Below, in pieces: positions 33,793 through 42,386 of a stretch of 64,000 bases of DNA. The translations under genes were made by a program, and so were the position numbers. Location: positions 1,550,001 through 1,614,000 of the forward strand of contig NZ_QUSX01000001.1 in assembly GCF_003933245.1 (NCBI RefSeq), read 5' to 3'. This DNA is from Maribacter algicola (GTDB lineage: Bacteria > Bacteroidota > Bacteroidia > Flavobacteriales > Flavobacteriaceae). Every line of letters begins with the position of its first letter. Within the stretch, counting starts at the first letter, position 1. Below the pieces are notes generated by a model that was not told the DNA's origin, made no database searches, and saw only the letters and a program-made list of their open reading frames with translations.

Positions 33793-33814
33793 GGCCCGCA
33801 ACCGGGCCTTTTTT
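33793..33814 (+). terminator. Terminator of the TonB receptor gene
   Basis: GGCCCG and CGGGCC form a 6-bp stem (33793-33808) with loop CAAC and six T residues, 8 bases after the stop. On the minus strand it could also serve the convergent lipoprotein gene. Confidence 0.8.
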
Positions 33815-33858
33815 GTTTAGAAATTGTACGCTTCCTATTTTAAGAAAGTACAGGTTTT

Positions 33859-34212
33859 TTACTGTGAAATTTTATCCGCCGCTTCCTTGGTGGCGTCCTT
33901 TACATCCTCACCAATTTTTTTTGCTTTGTCCATAGCTTCTTCGCCGGCCTCTTTTGCGGAATCCAAAGCATCCTCGCCTGCTTCCTTGGCAGAGTCAATG
34001 GCTTTCTCTCCTGCCTCCTTCATGCTTTCTCCAGCTTCCTTGGCCTTGTCCATGGCGTCTTCGCCAACCTCTTTTAGGTCATTTCCGGTTTGTTCCAAAG
34101 ATTCTTCAGCTTGGGTGGCTGCGTCTTTCGCCTTTTCTGCCGTTTCCCTACAGGAAATAAAAGAAGCGCCCAAAGCCAAAACCAATACGGTGCTTACTAC
34201 TAATTTTTTCAT
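33859..34212 (-). CDS. LEA-like repetitive lipoprotein
   Basis: A 117-residue lipoprotein (C21 in SFISCRETAE) almost wholly composed of Ala/Lys/Glu/Asp repeats of about 11 residues, of the form DxAKEAGExxxxA. It has the amphipathic periodicity of late embryogenesis abundant and YtxH-like proteins and would form a long helix. Likely role: protection or surfactant-like cover in the periplasm. It is divergent from ileS. Confidence 0.75.
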   Translation of the reverse strand: MKKLVVSTVLVLALGASFISCRETAEKAKDAATQAEESLEQTGNDLKEVGEDAMDKAKEAGESMKEAGEKAIDSAKEAGEDALDSAKEAGEEAMDKAKKIGEDVKDATKEAADKISQ

Positions 34213-34351
34213 GTTGTTAATTTTTAGTGTTTGTACCCGTATATACGAGGGAATACCCTTTTTGGATCAAGGGTCTTGTATTCTCTTTTGGGGAATTTTC
34301 CATTTGAGCCATTTCATGGCGGGGTAGGGCTACAGTTCCAACTAAATTAAT

Positions 34352-34359
34352 TAATTTTG
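34352..34359 (+). promoter_or_regulatory. Candidate -7 element of ileS
   Basis: TAATTTTG matches TANNTTTG and is followed by CGGGC; it lies 33 bases before the ileS start. No -33 TTG seen. Confidence 0.35.
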
Positions 34360-34392
34360 CGGGCTTAAAACCCAGAACCATAAGCATTTCGT

Positions 34393-37300
34393 ATGAAGTT
34401 CGCAGAATATAAGGGATTAGACTTGCCTAAAGTTGCAGAAGAAGTTCTAAATTACTGGAAGACCGCCAAGATTTTTGAAAAGAGTATTTCATCCAGGGAG
34501 GGTAAACAAAGCTATGTCTTTTATGAAGGGCCACCATCAGCGAATGGAATGCCGGGTATCCACCACGTAATGGCGCGGACTATCAAGGATATTTTCCCTC
34601 GCTACAAAACAATGAAGGGCTTTCAGGTAAAAAGAAAGGCCGGTTGGGATACACACGGACTTCCTATCGAATTGGGCGTGGAGAAGGAACTTGGGATTAC
34701 GAAAGAAGATATTGGTGTAAAAATTTCCGTAGAGGAATATAATGCAGCCTGTAAGAAGGCGGTAATGCGCTATACGGATGTTTGGAACGCCATGACCGAG
34801 CAAGTTGGGTATTGGGTGGATATGGACGACCCTTACATTACCTATAAATCCAAATACATGGAATCTGTTTGGTGGTTGTTGAAACAGATTTATGAGAAAG
34901 GACTCATATATAAAGGGTACACCATACAGCCGTATTCTCCAAAAGCGGGTACCGGATTAAGTTCTCATGAACTGAACCAGCCAGGTACCTATCAAGATGT
35001 TACGGATACTACCGTAACGGCCCAATTTAAGGCTTTGGAGGAAACCTTGCCAGACTTCCTTAAAAATGAGGGAACCATTTATTTTTTGGCATGGACAACA
35101 ACACCGTGGACACTTCCCTCCAATACGGCTTTAACCGTTGGCCCCAAGATTGATTATGTAATGGTAGAGACCTATAACCAGTATACATTTGAACCTATGA
35201 ATGTCATACTTGCCAAAAACTTGGTAGGTAAGCAATTTGCAGGAAAATATTTTGAGGTTTCGGAAAAATCAGATTTAATCGGCTATACGAAGGAGGACAA
35301 AAAGATTCCATTCTATCAGGTAAAGGAATTTAAGGGAATAGACCTTGTAGGCATTCGATACGAACAGCTTTTGGATTATGTACTTCCCTATGAAAATGCA
35401 GAGAATGCATTTCGGGTAATTTCCGGTGATTTTGTAACTACGGAAGACGGTACGGGTATTGTACATACGGCCCCAACTTTTGGCGCTGATGATGCCTTTG
35501 TGGCAAAGCAGGCCGTTCCGGAAATACCTCCCATGTTGGTATTGGACGAAAATGCGAACCTTGTCCCGCTTGTAGATTTGCAGGGGAGGTTTAGACCGGA
35601 GTTAAAGGAACTCGGTGGAAAATATGTAAAGAACGAATATTATGAGGAGGGGGAAGCTCCAGAGCGTTCCGTTGATGTGGAGATTGCCATTAAACTCAAA
35701 GAGGAAAACAAGGCCTTTAAGGTTGAAAAATATGTGCACAGTTATCCCAACTGTTGGCGTACCGATAAGCCTATTTTGTATTACCCTTTGGACTCCTGGT
35801 TTATAAAGGTTACAGATATTAAGGACAGGATGTTCGAGTTGAACCAGTCCATCAATTGGAAACCCAAGGCAACTGGTGAGGGACGGTTTGGAAATTGGTT
35901 GGCGAACGCAAACGATTGGAACTTATCCAGGTCGCGGTATTGGGGCATTCCTTTGCCCATCTGGAGAACCAGTGATGGTAAGGAGGAACTGATAATCGGC
36001 TCTGTTTCTGAGTTGAAGTTGGAAATGCAAAAGGCCATGGAAGCCGGCATACTTGAAAAGGATATTTTTGAGGACTTTGTGGTAGGCGATATGTCCGAAG
36101 CAAACTATGAAAGGATAGACCTGCACAAAAATATTGTAGATCAGATCACCTTGGTTTCGCCATTGGGGAAACCCATGAAGCGTGAAAGCGACTTGATCGA
36201 TGTTTGGTTCGATAGTGGTTCCATGCCCTATGCGCAATGGCACTATCCATTTGAAAACAAGGAACTCATCGACACGGGCAAGACCTTTCCAGCCGATTTT
36301 ATTGCGGAAGGTGTTGATCAGACGAGGGGATGGTTTTACACCCTACATGCCATAGGCACCATGGTGTTCGATTCCGTGGCCTATAAAAACGTGGTTTCTA
36401 ACGGACTTGTGCTTGACAAGGAAGGGAAAAAAATGTCCAAAAGATTGGGCAACGCCGTAGACCCCTTCGATACGATGAAGGAGCATGGTGCGGACGCGAC
36501 TCGCTGGTACATGATCAGCAATGCGAACCCATGGGACAACCTAAAATTTGACCCCGAGGGCATTGTTGAAGTGAAGCGAAAATTCTTCGGGACACTTTAC
36601 AATACGTATTCATTTTTTGCCCTGTACGCAAATATCGATGCCTTTAGCTTTTCCGAGGAAAATATACCCGTGGAGGAAAGACCGGAAATAGATAGATGGA
36701 TATTGTCCGAACTCAATTCATTAATCGCTTTTGTAGATGATGCCTATGCAGATTATGAACCTACCAAGGCTACGAGGGCAATTTCAGATTTCGTACAGGA
36801 AAACCTAAGCAATTGGTACGTTCGCCTGTGCAGAAGAAGGTTCTGGAAAGGGGATTACCAAAAGGACAAGATCGCTGCCTATCAAACACTCTATACCTGT
36901 TTGGTAACGGTAGCCAAACTTTCCGCGCCCGTGGCACCTTTCTTTATGGACAGGCTCTACAAAGACCTGATCGCTACGACCAATTTGGAACCCTTTGAAA
37001 GTGTCCATTTGGCAGATTTCCCAACGTCGAATAAAAATATGATCGATTCTGCCTTGGAACAAAAGATGCAAAAGGCCCAAACGATATCGTCCTTGGTTTT
37101 ATCGATTCGGCAAAAGGAAAAGATAAAGGTGAGGCAACCGCTCCAAAAAATCATGATTCCTATTTTGGACGAGCAGGACAGAATGGATATTTTGGCGGTA
37201 TCGGACTTAATAAAGTCGGAGGTAAATGTTAAGGAAATAGAACTTTTGGACGATGCTTCAGGGGTTTTGGTAAAACGCATTAAACCTAATTTCAAGACCT

Positions 37301-37791
37301 TGGGACCAAGGTTCGGCAAAGAAATGAAGCAAATCGCAAACGCGATAAATGCTCTAAATCAGGAAGATATCCAAAAAATTGAACAAGAAGGCGAATTATC
37401 CCTTCAAATAGAAAATAAAAACATTATTTTACAGTTTCAGGATGTAGAGATAAGTTCCCAGGATATTGAGGGCTGGTTGGTGGCCTCATCCGGCAAAACA
37501 ACGGTCGCATTGGATATCACCATTAATGATGACCTAAAGAAGGAAGGCATCGCTAGGGAACTGGTCAACAGGATCCAGAATTTAAGAAAGGAATCTGGTT
37601 TTGAAGTGACAGACAAAATTGACATAAAGATGCAGAAGGACGGATTTGTAGAGCAGGCCGTAACCAGTAATCTTAGTTATATAAAGGCGGAAACTTTGAC
37701 AGCAGAATTGAATTTTGAGGAATATTTAGAGAATGGCACTGAAATTGCCTTCGATGAAGTGAACACTAAATTGTTTATTGCAAAACATTAA
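34393..37791 (+). CDS. ileS: Isoleucine-tRNA ligase
   Basis: A 1132-residue class I tRNA synthetase with the HIGH-type motif NGMPGIHH (about 51-58) and KMSKR near residue 680. The length and the HIGH region are of the eukaryote-like (type 2) IleS usual in Bacteroidota, a type associated with intrinsic mupirocin tolerance. The C-terminal zinc site of E. coli IleS is not seen. It is followed by a DksA-like gene and lspA, a common gene order in this phylum. Confidence 0.96.
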   Translation: MKFAEYKGLDLPKVAEEVLNYWKTAKIFEKSISSREGKQSYVFYEGPPSANGMPGIHHVMARTIKDIFPRYKTMKGFQVKRKAGWDTHGLPIELGVEKELGITKEDIGVKISVEEYNAACKKAVMRYTDVWNAMTEQVGYWVDMDDPYITYKSKYMESVWWLLKQIYEKGLIYKGYTIQPYSPKAGTGLSSHELNQPGTYQDVTDTTVTAQFKALEETLPDFLKNEGTIYFLAWTTTPWTLPSNTALTVGPKIDYVMVETYNQYTFEPMNVILAKNLVGKQFAGKYFEVSEKSDLIGYTKEDKKIPFYQVKEFKGIDLVGIRYEQLLDYVLPYENAENAFRVISGDFVTTEDGTGIVHTAPTFGADDAFVAKQAVPEIPPMLVLDENANLVPLVDLQGRFRPELKELGGKYVKNEYYEEGEAPERSVDVEIAIKLKEENKAFKVEKYVHSYPNCWRTDKPILYYPLDSWFIKVTDIKDRMFELNQSINWKPKATGEGRFGNWLANANDWNLSRSRYWGIPLPIWRTSDGKEELIIGSVSELKLEMQKAMEAGILEKDIFEDFVVGDMSEANYERIDLHKNIVDQITLVSPLGKPMKRESDLIDVWFDSGSMPYAQWHYPFENKELIDTGKTFPADFIAEGVDQTRGWFYTLHAIGTMVFDSVAYKNVVSNGLVLDKEGKKMSKRLGNAVDPFDTMKEHGADATRWYMISNANPWDNLKFDPEGIVEVKRKFFGTLYNTYSFFALYANIDAFSFSEENIPVEERPEIDRWILSELNSLIAFVDDAYADYEPTKATRAISDFVQENLSNWYVRLCRRRFWKGDYQKDKIAAYQTLYTCLVTVAKLSAPVAPFFMDRLYKDLIATTNLEPFESVHLADFPTSNKNMIDSALEQKMQKAQTISSLVLSIRQKEKIKVRQPLQKIMIPILDEQDRMDILAVSDLIKSEVNVKEIELLDDASGVLVKRIKPNFKTLGPRFGKEMKQIANAINALNQEDIQKIEQEGELSLQIENKNIILQFQDVEISSQDIEGWLVASSGKTTVALDITINDDLKKEGIARELVNRIQNLRKESGFEVTDKIDIKMQKDGFVEQAVTSNLSYIKAETLTAELNFEEYLENGTEIAFDEVNTKLFIAKH

Positions 37792-37795
37792 CGAG

Positions 37796-38179
37796 ATGGC
37801 AGAAGATTTAAAAGTAAGATACTCGGACAAGGATTTGGCGGAGTTCAAGGAATTGATAGAAGAGAAAATAGAAAAGGCTAAAAGTCATTTGGAGCTTCTT
37901 AAAAGCTCTTATATGAACGATGGAAATAACGGTACCGATGACACCTCCCCAACCTTCAAGGCCTTTGAGGAAGGTTCAGAAACTATGAGCAAGGAAGCGA
38001 ATACCCAATTGGCCATTCGGCAGGAGAAGTTCATCAGGGACTTAAAAAATGCGCTTCTCAGAATTGAGAACAAAACTTACGGCATTTGCCGGATAACGGG
38101 CAAACTCATAAATAAGGAGCGTTTGAAATTGGTGCCGCATGCCACCTTGAGTATAGAAGCCAAGAATATGCAAAAATAA
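37796..38179 (+). CDS. TraR/DksA-family protein with a degraded zinc site
   Basis: A 127-residue protein with the coiled-coil (about 5-75) and C-terminal DksA fold. The normal CxxC..CxxC set is reduced to a single Cys in YGICRITGKLI; the second pair is replaced by TLSIEAKN. The sequence still has the RLKLVPHA strand. This cysteine-poor form is usual for the phylum. It may bind RNA polymerase's secondary channel as DksA does, without zinc. ATG 37796, 5 bases after ileS. Confidence 0.85.
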   Translation: MAEDLKVRYSDKDLAEFKELIEEKIEKAKSHLELLKSSYMNDGNNGTDDTSPTFKAFEEGSETMSKEANTQLAIRQEKFIRDLKNALLRIENKTYGICRITGKLINKERLKLVPHATLSIEAKNMQK

Positions 38180-38183
38180 TCGA

Positions 38184-38205
38184 AACGCCTTCCGGGGCGT
38201 TTTTT
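38184..38205 (+). terminator. Terminator of the DksA-like gene
   Basis: AACGCC pairs with GGCGTT (38184-38201, six bp, loop TTCCGG), then a T run to 38205. It lies directly after the stop. Confidence 0.75.
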
Positions 38206-38216
38206 AATGGTCCGTT

Positions 38217-38834
38217 TTGAAATTATTTCCCTTAGTTCTTCTCCTGATCGCAGCACAGGTTACCGCTCAAAAGAAGGTGCACAAAGTTTTGTTGGGCGAA
38301 TCCGTAAAGTTGATACAGGTCAACGCGGAAAACTGTTACGAGGTCATTTTGGAAACTGGCGATAACGAGGAAATAGAGGTTGATGCCCAAATGGATGGCG
38401 AATACAGTGACGATCTTCAAATGAAGGTCTCTGAAGTGGGCAATACATTGGTACTTGGCGCCGGCTTCCAACCCGTCTTTAAAAACCCCAACGATAAACT
38501 AAGTGCACACAAAGTGGTCTCCATTGCATTAAAAATTAAACTTCCTAAATACAAAAGCGTGCAAGTTTTTGGAAATAGCTCCCGGGTCATCGCCTTTGGC
38601 GATTACTTGAAACTTGATGTCACCCTTTCTGATGGAACCTGTGAATTACATAATATTTCTCAAGCGGTAAACGTAAGAACCCAAAGTGGCAACATTGTGG
38701 TATATGCCAATAGGGCAACCATATCGGCAGAAACAAAATATGGCCAATATAAAAAGGATACTATACCTAATGGCTTCAACAGTTATAAGTTAAATTCGGT
38801 CACCGGAAATATCATACTGAACAAAACCGAATAA
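38217..38834 (+). CDS. Exported beta-solenoid-like (DUF2807/GIN-type) protein
   Basis: A 205-residue protein with a signal peptide (LFPLVLLLIAAQVTAQ) and a strand-rich body resembling the GIN/DUF2807 family (repeated short strands such as VQVFGNSSRVIAFGDYLKLDVT). Start is TTG at 38217. The role is unknown; such proteins lie in the periplasm or outer membrane. It sits between the DksA-like gene and lspA, with a terminator before it and a promoter motif after it. Confidence 0.65.
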   Translation: MKLFPLVLLLIAAQVTAQKKVHKVLLGESVKLIQVNAENCYEVILETGDNEEIEVDAQMDGEYSDDLQMKVSEVGNTLVLGAGFQPVFKNPNDKLSAHKVVSIALKIKLPKYKSVQVFGNSSRVIAFGDYLKLDVTLSDGTCELHNISQAVNVRTQSGNIVVYANRATISAETKYGQYKKDTIPNGFNSYKLNSVTGNIILNKTE

Positions 38835-38840
38835 TATTTC

Positions 38841-38848
38841 TATTTTTG
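38841..38848 (+). promoter_or_regulatory. Candidate -7 element of lspA
   Basis: TATTTTTG matches TANNTTTG and is followed by CGCC, 16 bases before the lspA start and just after the preceding stop. Confidence 0.35.
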
Positions 38849-38864
38849 CGCCGTTGAAAAGCTC

Positions 38865-39545
38865 ATGAACCTAAAAAAATCCATTTTATTAATAGTTTTG
38901 ATTCTCCTTATAGACCAATGGAGCAAAATATACATTAAGACAAACTTCGTATTGGGTGAATCTGTTGATGTCTTCAGTTGGTTCAAAATTCTTTTTATTG
39001 AGAACGAAGGCGCGGCGTGGGGTGCCAAGCTAAGTGATGTGCTCCCTATTTCCGATGCTACGGGTAAGCTGGTCCTCACCATTTTCAGGTTGTTTGCCAT
39101 TTTTGGGATCGGCTATTGGTTGTTCGATGTTGTTAAGAAAAAATCCTCAAAAACATTGATAGTTGCGGTTTCCTTAATATTCGCGGGGGCCCTGGGAAAT
39201 ATATTGGATTCTGTTTTTTACGGTCTCATTTTCGATGATAGCTACAATCATGTAGCGACTTTGTTTTCCGATGAACCTTATGGAAAGGTCTTTTATGGTA
39301 AAGTTGTGGATATGCTCTATTTTCCTTTAGTGGATACGACTTGGCCGGAATGTATGCCCTTTGTTGGCGGTAGTAATTTTCGTTTTTTCGAGCCCGTCTT
39401 TAACATTGCGGATACGGCCATAAGTACCGGGGTTGGGATTTTATTGGTTTTTAATAAAAGGGCATTTGGAAAGAACGAGGAGGAAGAAACTGTAGTTGAA
39501 ATTTCAGAAAATACTGAAAATCCTCAAGGGTCAATAAACGAATAA
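38865..39545 (+). CDS. lspA: Lipoprotein signal peptidase (signal peptidase II)
   Basis: A 226-residue integral membrane protease. The catalytic Asp residues are in GALGNILDSVFYG and FNIADTAIS. It cleaves diacylglyceryl-modified prolipoproteins, of which several are in this window. The protein is somewhat longer than the usual 160-200 residues, with an extra loop in the middle and an acidic tail (NEEEETVVEISENTEN). Its 3' end overlaps the convergent cyclo-ligase gene by 22 bases. Confidence 0.93.
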   Translation: MNLKKSILLIVLILLIDQWSKIYIKTNFVLGESVDVFSWFKILFIENEGAAWGAKLSDVLPISDATGKLVLTIFRLFAIFGIGYWLFDVVKKKSSKTLIVAVSLIFAGALGNILDSVFYGLIFDDSYNHVATLFSDEPYGKVFYGKVVDMLYFPLVDTTWPECMPFVGGSNFRFFEPVFNIADTAISTGVGILLVFNKRAFGKNEEEETVVEISENTENPQGSINE

Positions 39546-40090
39546 TTTTTTTGGGGAGTTATACAATAATCCAAAGGAACATCTCCAGGGAAGGCATCGC
39601 TTATTAAAGGTTCCGCTTCAAAAAAACTGAGCCCCACTTTTAATACATTTGGTTTACAGCTTGCCAAGAAGTTATCATAGAATCCTTTGCCATAGCCAAC
39701 CCTGTGTCCATTTATATCAAAAGCCAATAGGGGAATGAATACCACATCCATTTTATCCGGTTCAACCTTTATACCATCTACGGGTTCTGGAACGCCCCAA
39801 GAATTGTTTTTGAATTTGGTGTTATCTGTGAGTAGGAAATGTTCTAATACGTTCTGCTGTACTTTTGGGACGACGATATATTTATCCTTTCCCTGCAATA
39901 TGGACAGTAAATTGATGGTATCCACCTCATGTTTTGAAGGTATAGGAAGAAAAAGATGGTAATAATCTTTTGACCAAATGGGAAGTTCTAATGCCTTGTT
40001 GGATATATCAAGACTTTTGGCTGCAATCTGACTTACGGAGAGCTGTTTTCTAAGAGCTGAATATTTTAAACGCAAATCTTTCTTCAACAT
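39524..40090 (-). CDS. 5-formyltetrahydrofolate cyclo-ligase
   Basis: A 188-residue enzyme converting 5-formyl-THF to 5,10-methenyl-THF with ATP. The characteristic C-terminal stretch is HRVGYGKGFYDNFLAS (about 131-146). An N-terminal basic helix (MLKKDLRLKYSALRKQL) matches the family. It overlaps lspA by 22 bases convergently. Confidence 0.92.
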   Translation of the reverse strand: MLKKDLRLKYSALRKQLSVSQIAAKSLDISNKALELPIWSKDYYHLFLPIPSKHEVDTINLLSILQGKDKYIVVPKVQQNVLEHFLLTDNTKFKNNSWGVPEPVDGIKVEPDKMDVVFIPLLAFDINGHRVGYGKGFYDNFLASCKPNVLKVGLSFFEAEPLISDAFPGDVPLDYCITPQKNYSFIDP

Positions 40091-40125
40091 AATTGAAAAA
40101 TGATTTGAAGTACCTTGGGCACTAT

Positions 40126-40212
40126 TTAATCTTTTCCTGCCACAGCAAAGAAAACTTTAAAAAATAACATTAAGATGAGGTAGGTTCCGAGTGTTAAAAT
40201 GTAGCTTTCCAT
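40126..40212 (-). CDS. Possible 28-residue membrane microprotein
   Basis: A frame too short for usual gene finding: ATG at 40210-40212, stop at 40126-40128. It encodes a hydrophobic span (YILTLGTYLILMLFFKVFFA) with a charged end, AGKD, the shape of a single-helix membrane peptide. No ribosome-binding site is obvious, but few genes of this phylum have one. It lies 35 bases after the start of the cyclo-ligase gene on the same strand. Confidence 0.3.
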   Translation of the reverse strand: MESYILTLGTYLILMLFFKVFFAVAGKD

Positions 40213-40598
40213 ATATTAAACAAAAAGTATTTGAGGTTCCGTTTCAGTTTAAATGTAAGTAAAAAAATTATTAAATCTCCTTGAAAAGCACATTTTTGTC
40301 GTTAAAAAGCACAATTTTATATGAAAATTAACAGATAAGAGAATATAAATTTCATCTATAATAATATAATTCCCTAATAATCAATATTTTACACAAAACC
40401 ACATAGAATCAATCTTTTTTTAATTCCAATTTGACAAACTACCGTTAATTTTTTGAACAATTCCAACAATTGTTTAGCCACCATCCTTTATATCGTAATT
40501 CTTTTTTTTTGAAGTTAAAATACCTAGAAAATTTTAGCTGTTTCAAGAAAAGCATGTAAATTCAAATCCATCGATTTAAGAATTAGTTCAAAAGTAGT
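40213..40598. other. AT-rich intergenic region before uvrC
   Basis: Nearly 400 bases without a gene that I can support. AT-rich, with several poly-A/T runs, and presumably the promoter region of uvrC; I see no strong TANNTTTG/TTG pair and no RNA gene. Confidence 0.4.
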
Positions 40599-42386
40599 AT
40601 GTCCCAAATTCCAATTGACGTCCAGTTAACCGCACTGCCCAATGGACCTGGCGTGTATCAGTTTTATGACAAGGACGATAAAATTTTGTACGTTGGGAAG
40701 GCGAAAAATCTAAAAAAGCGGGTTTCGTCCTATTTTAATAAAAATCATGAATACGGGAAGACAAGGGTACTTGTTAAAAAAATACGGGGCATCAAGCACA
40801 TTGTTGTGCCAACGGAGTCAGACGCGCTTTTACTAGAAAACAATCTGATTAAGGAATACAAACCACGCTATAATGTTTTGCTCAAGGATGATAAGTCCTA
40901 TCCGTGGTTGTGTCTAAAGAATGAGCGGTTCCCAAGACTGTTTCCCACAAGACGCGTCATAAAGGACGGTTCTGATTATTATGGCCCCTATACTAGCATG
41001 AAGACGGTTAGGACACTTTTGGACCTTATAAAAAGTGTGTATCCGCTCAGGACCTGTACGTATGATCTGTCCAATGAGAAAATTAAGGCAGGTAAGTATA
41101 AGGTCTGTTTGGAATACCATTTGGGCAATTGTAAAGGACCATGTGAAGGTCTTCAGAGTTCCGAGGAATATGATAGACAGATTGCCGATATAAAGGAAAT
41201 CATAAAAGGGAATTTTAAGTCTTCTCTTCAATATTTCAAGGGTCAAATGAAATCCTTGGCAGAGGAGATGCGCTATGAGGAGGCCCAGCGTATAAAGGAC
41301 AAGATCGATGTTCTTGAAAATTACCAAGTAAAGTCTACTATCGTTAACCCAAAAATTAGCGATGTGGATGTATTTACGATAATTTCCGATAGCGCCCTTG
41401 CCTATGTGAATTTTCTTCAATTGTCCCACGGATCTATTATCAGGTCCCATACCATGGAGATCAAAAAGAAATTGGATGAATCTGATGAAGACTTACTTCA
41501 ATTGGCCATCGTGGAAATCAGACAGCGATTCAATTCGCAGTCCAAGGAACTTTATCTTCCTTTTGATGTTGCATTGGATGCAACCTTAAAAATAACCATA
41601 CCAAAGCTTGGTGACAAAAAACGTTTGCTGGAACTATCTGAACGAAACGCCAAATTTTTCAGACAGGAACGGTTTAATCAAATAAAGATCATTGACCCTG
41701 ATCGACATACCAATAGGATTATGGCCCAAATGAAGAAAGATTTGAGATTGTCCGAAGAGCCCAGGCATATAGAATGTTTCGATAACAGTAATATACAAGG
41801 CACCAATCCCGTGGCGGCCTGTGTCGTCTTTAAGGATGGCAAACCAAGTAAGAAGGACTACAGACATTTTAATATAAAGACCGTAACGGGACCGGACGAT
41901 TTTGCTTCTATGGAGGAGGTTGTATTCAGAAGGTATAAAAGGCTCTTGGAGGAGGAGGAACCATTACCTCAATTGATAATAATTGATGGGGGCAAGGGTC
42001 AGCTCTCCTCGGCATTGAAAAGTTTGGATGCTTTGGGTCTTCGAGGCAAAATAGCGATTGTAGGCATTGCGAAGCGGCTTGAGGAGATATATTTTCCGGA
42101 GGATTCCATTCCGCTTTACCTGGATAAAAAATCGGAAAGTTTGAAGATTATCCAACATTTAAGAAACGAAGCTCACAGATTTGGTATAACTTTTCATAGA
42201 AATAAAAGGAGCAAAAGTGCTATCAATTCAGAATTGGAAAATATTGAAGGGGTAGGTGAAAAAACAGCACGGGATTTGTTGAAGAAATTCAAATCCGTTA
42301 AACGGATCAAGGAAGCTTCCTTAGAACATTTAACCGAAGTAGTGGGTGCTTCCAAGGCAAAAAAAATATATGGTTCGTTTCATTGA
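40599..42386 (+). CDS. uvrC: Excinuclease ABC subunit C
   Basis: A 595-residue UvrC. The N-terminal GIY-YIG nuclease domain (about 12-95: GPGVYQFYDKDDKILYVGKA) makes the 3' cut; a UVR domain follows (about 200-240), then the C-terminal RNase H-like endonuclease (ECFDNSNIQGTNPVAACVVF, near 395) and helix-hairpin-helix (GVGEKTARDLLKKF). Nucleotide excision repair. Its last 17 bases overlap the patatin gene start. Confidence 0.95.
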   Translation: MSQIPIDVQLTALPNGPGVYQFYDKDDKILYVGKAKNLKKRVSSYFNKNHEYGKTRVLVKKIRGIKHIVVPTESDALLLENNLIKEYKPRYNVLLKDDKSYPWLCLKNERFPRLFPTRRVIKDGSDYYGPYTSMKTVRTLLDLIKSVYPLRTCTYDLSNEKIKAGKYKVCLEYHLGNCKGPCEGLQSSEEYDRQIADIKEIIKGNFKSSLQYFKGQMKSLAEEMRYEEAQRIKDKIDVLENYQVKSTIVNPKISDVDVFTIISDSALAYVNFLQLSHGSIIRSHTMEIKKKLDESDEDLLQLAIVEIRQRFNSQSKELYLPFDVALDATLKITIPKLGDKKRLLELSERNAKFFRQERFNQIKIIDPDRHTNRIMAQMKKDLRLSEEPRHIECFDNSNIQGTNPVAACVVFKDGKPSKKDYRHFNIKTVTGPDDFASMEEVVFRRYKRLLEEEEPLPQLIIIDGGKGQLSSALKSLDALGLRGKIAIVGIAKRLEEIYFPEDSIPLYLDKKSESLKIIQHLRNEAHRFGITFHRNKRSKSAINSELENIEGVGEKTARDLLKKFKSVKRIKEASLEHLTEVVGASKAKKIYGSFH

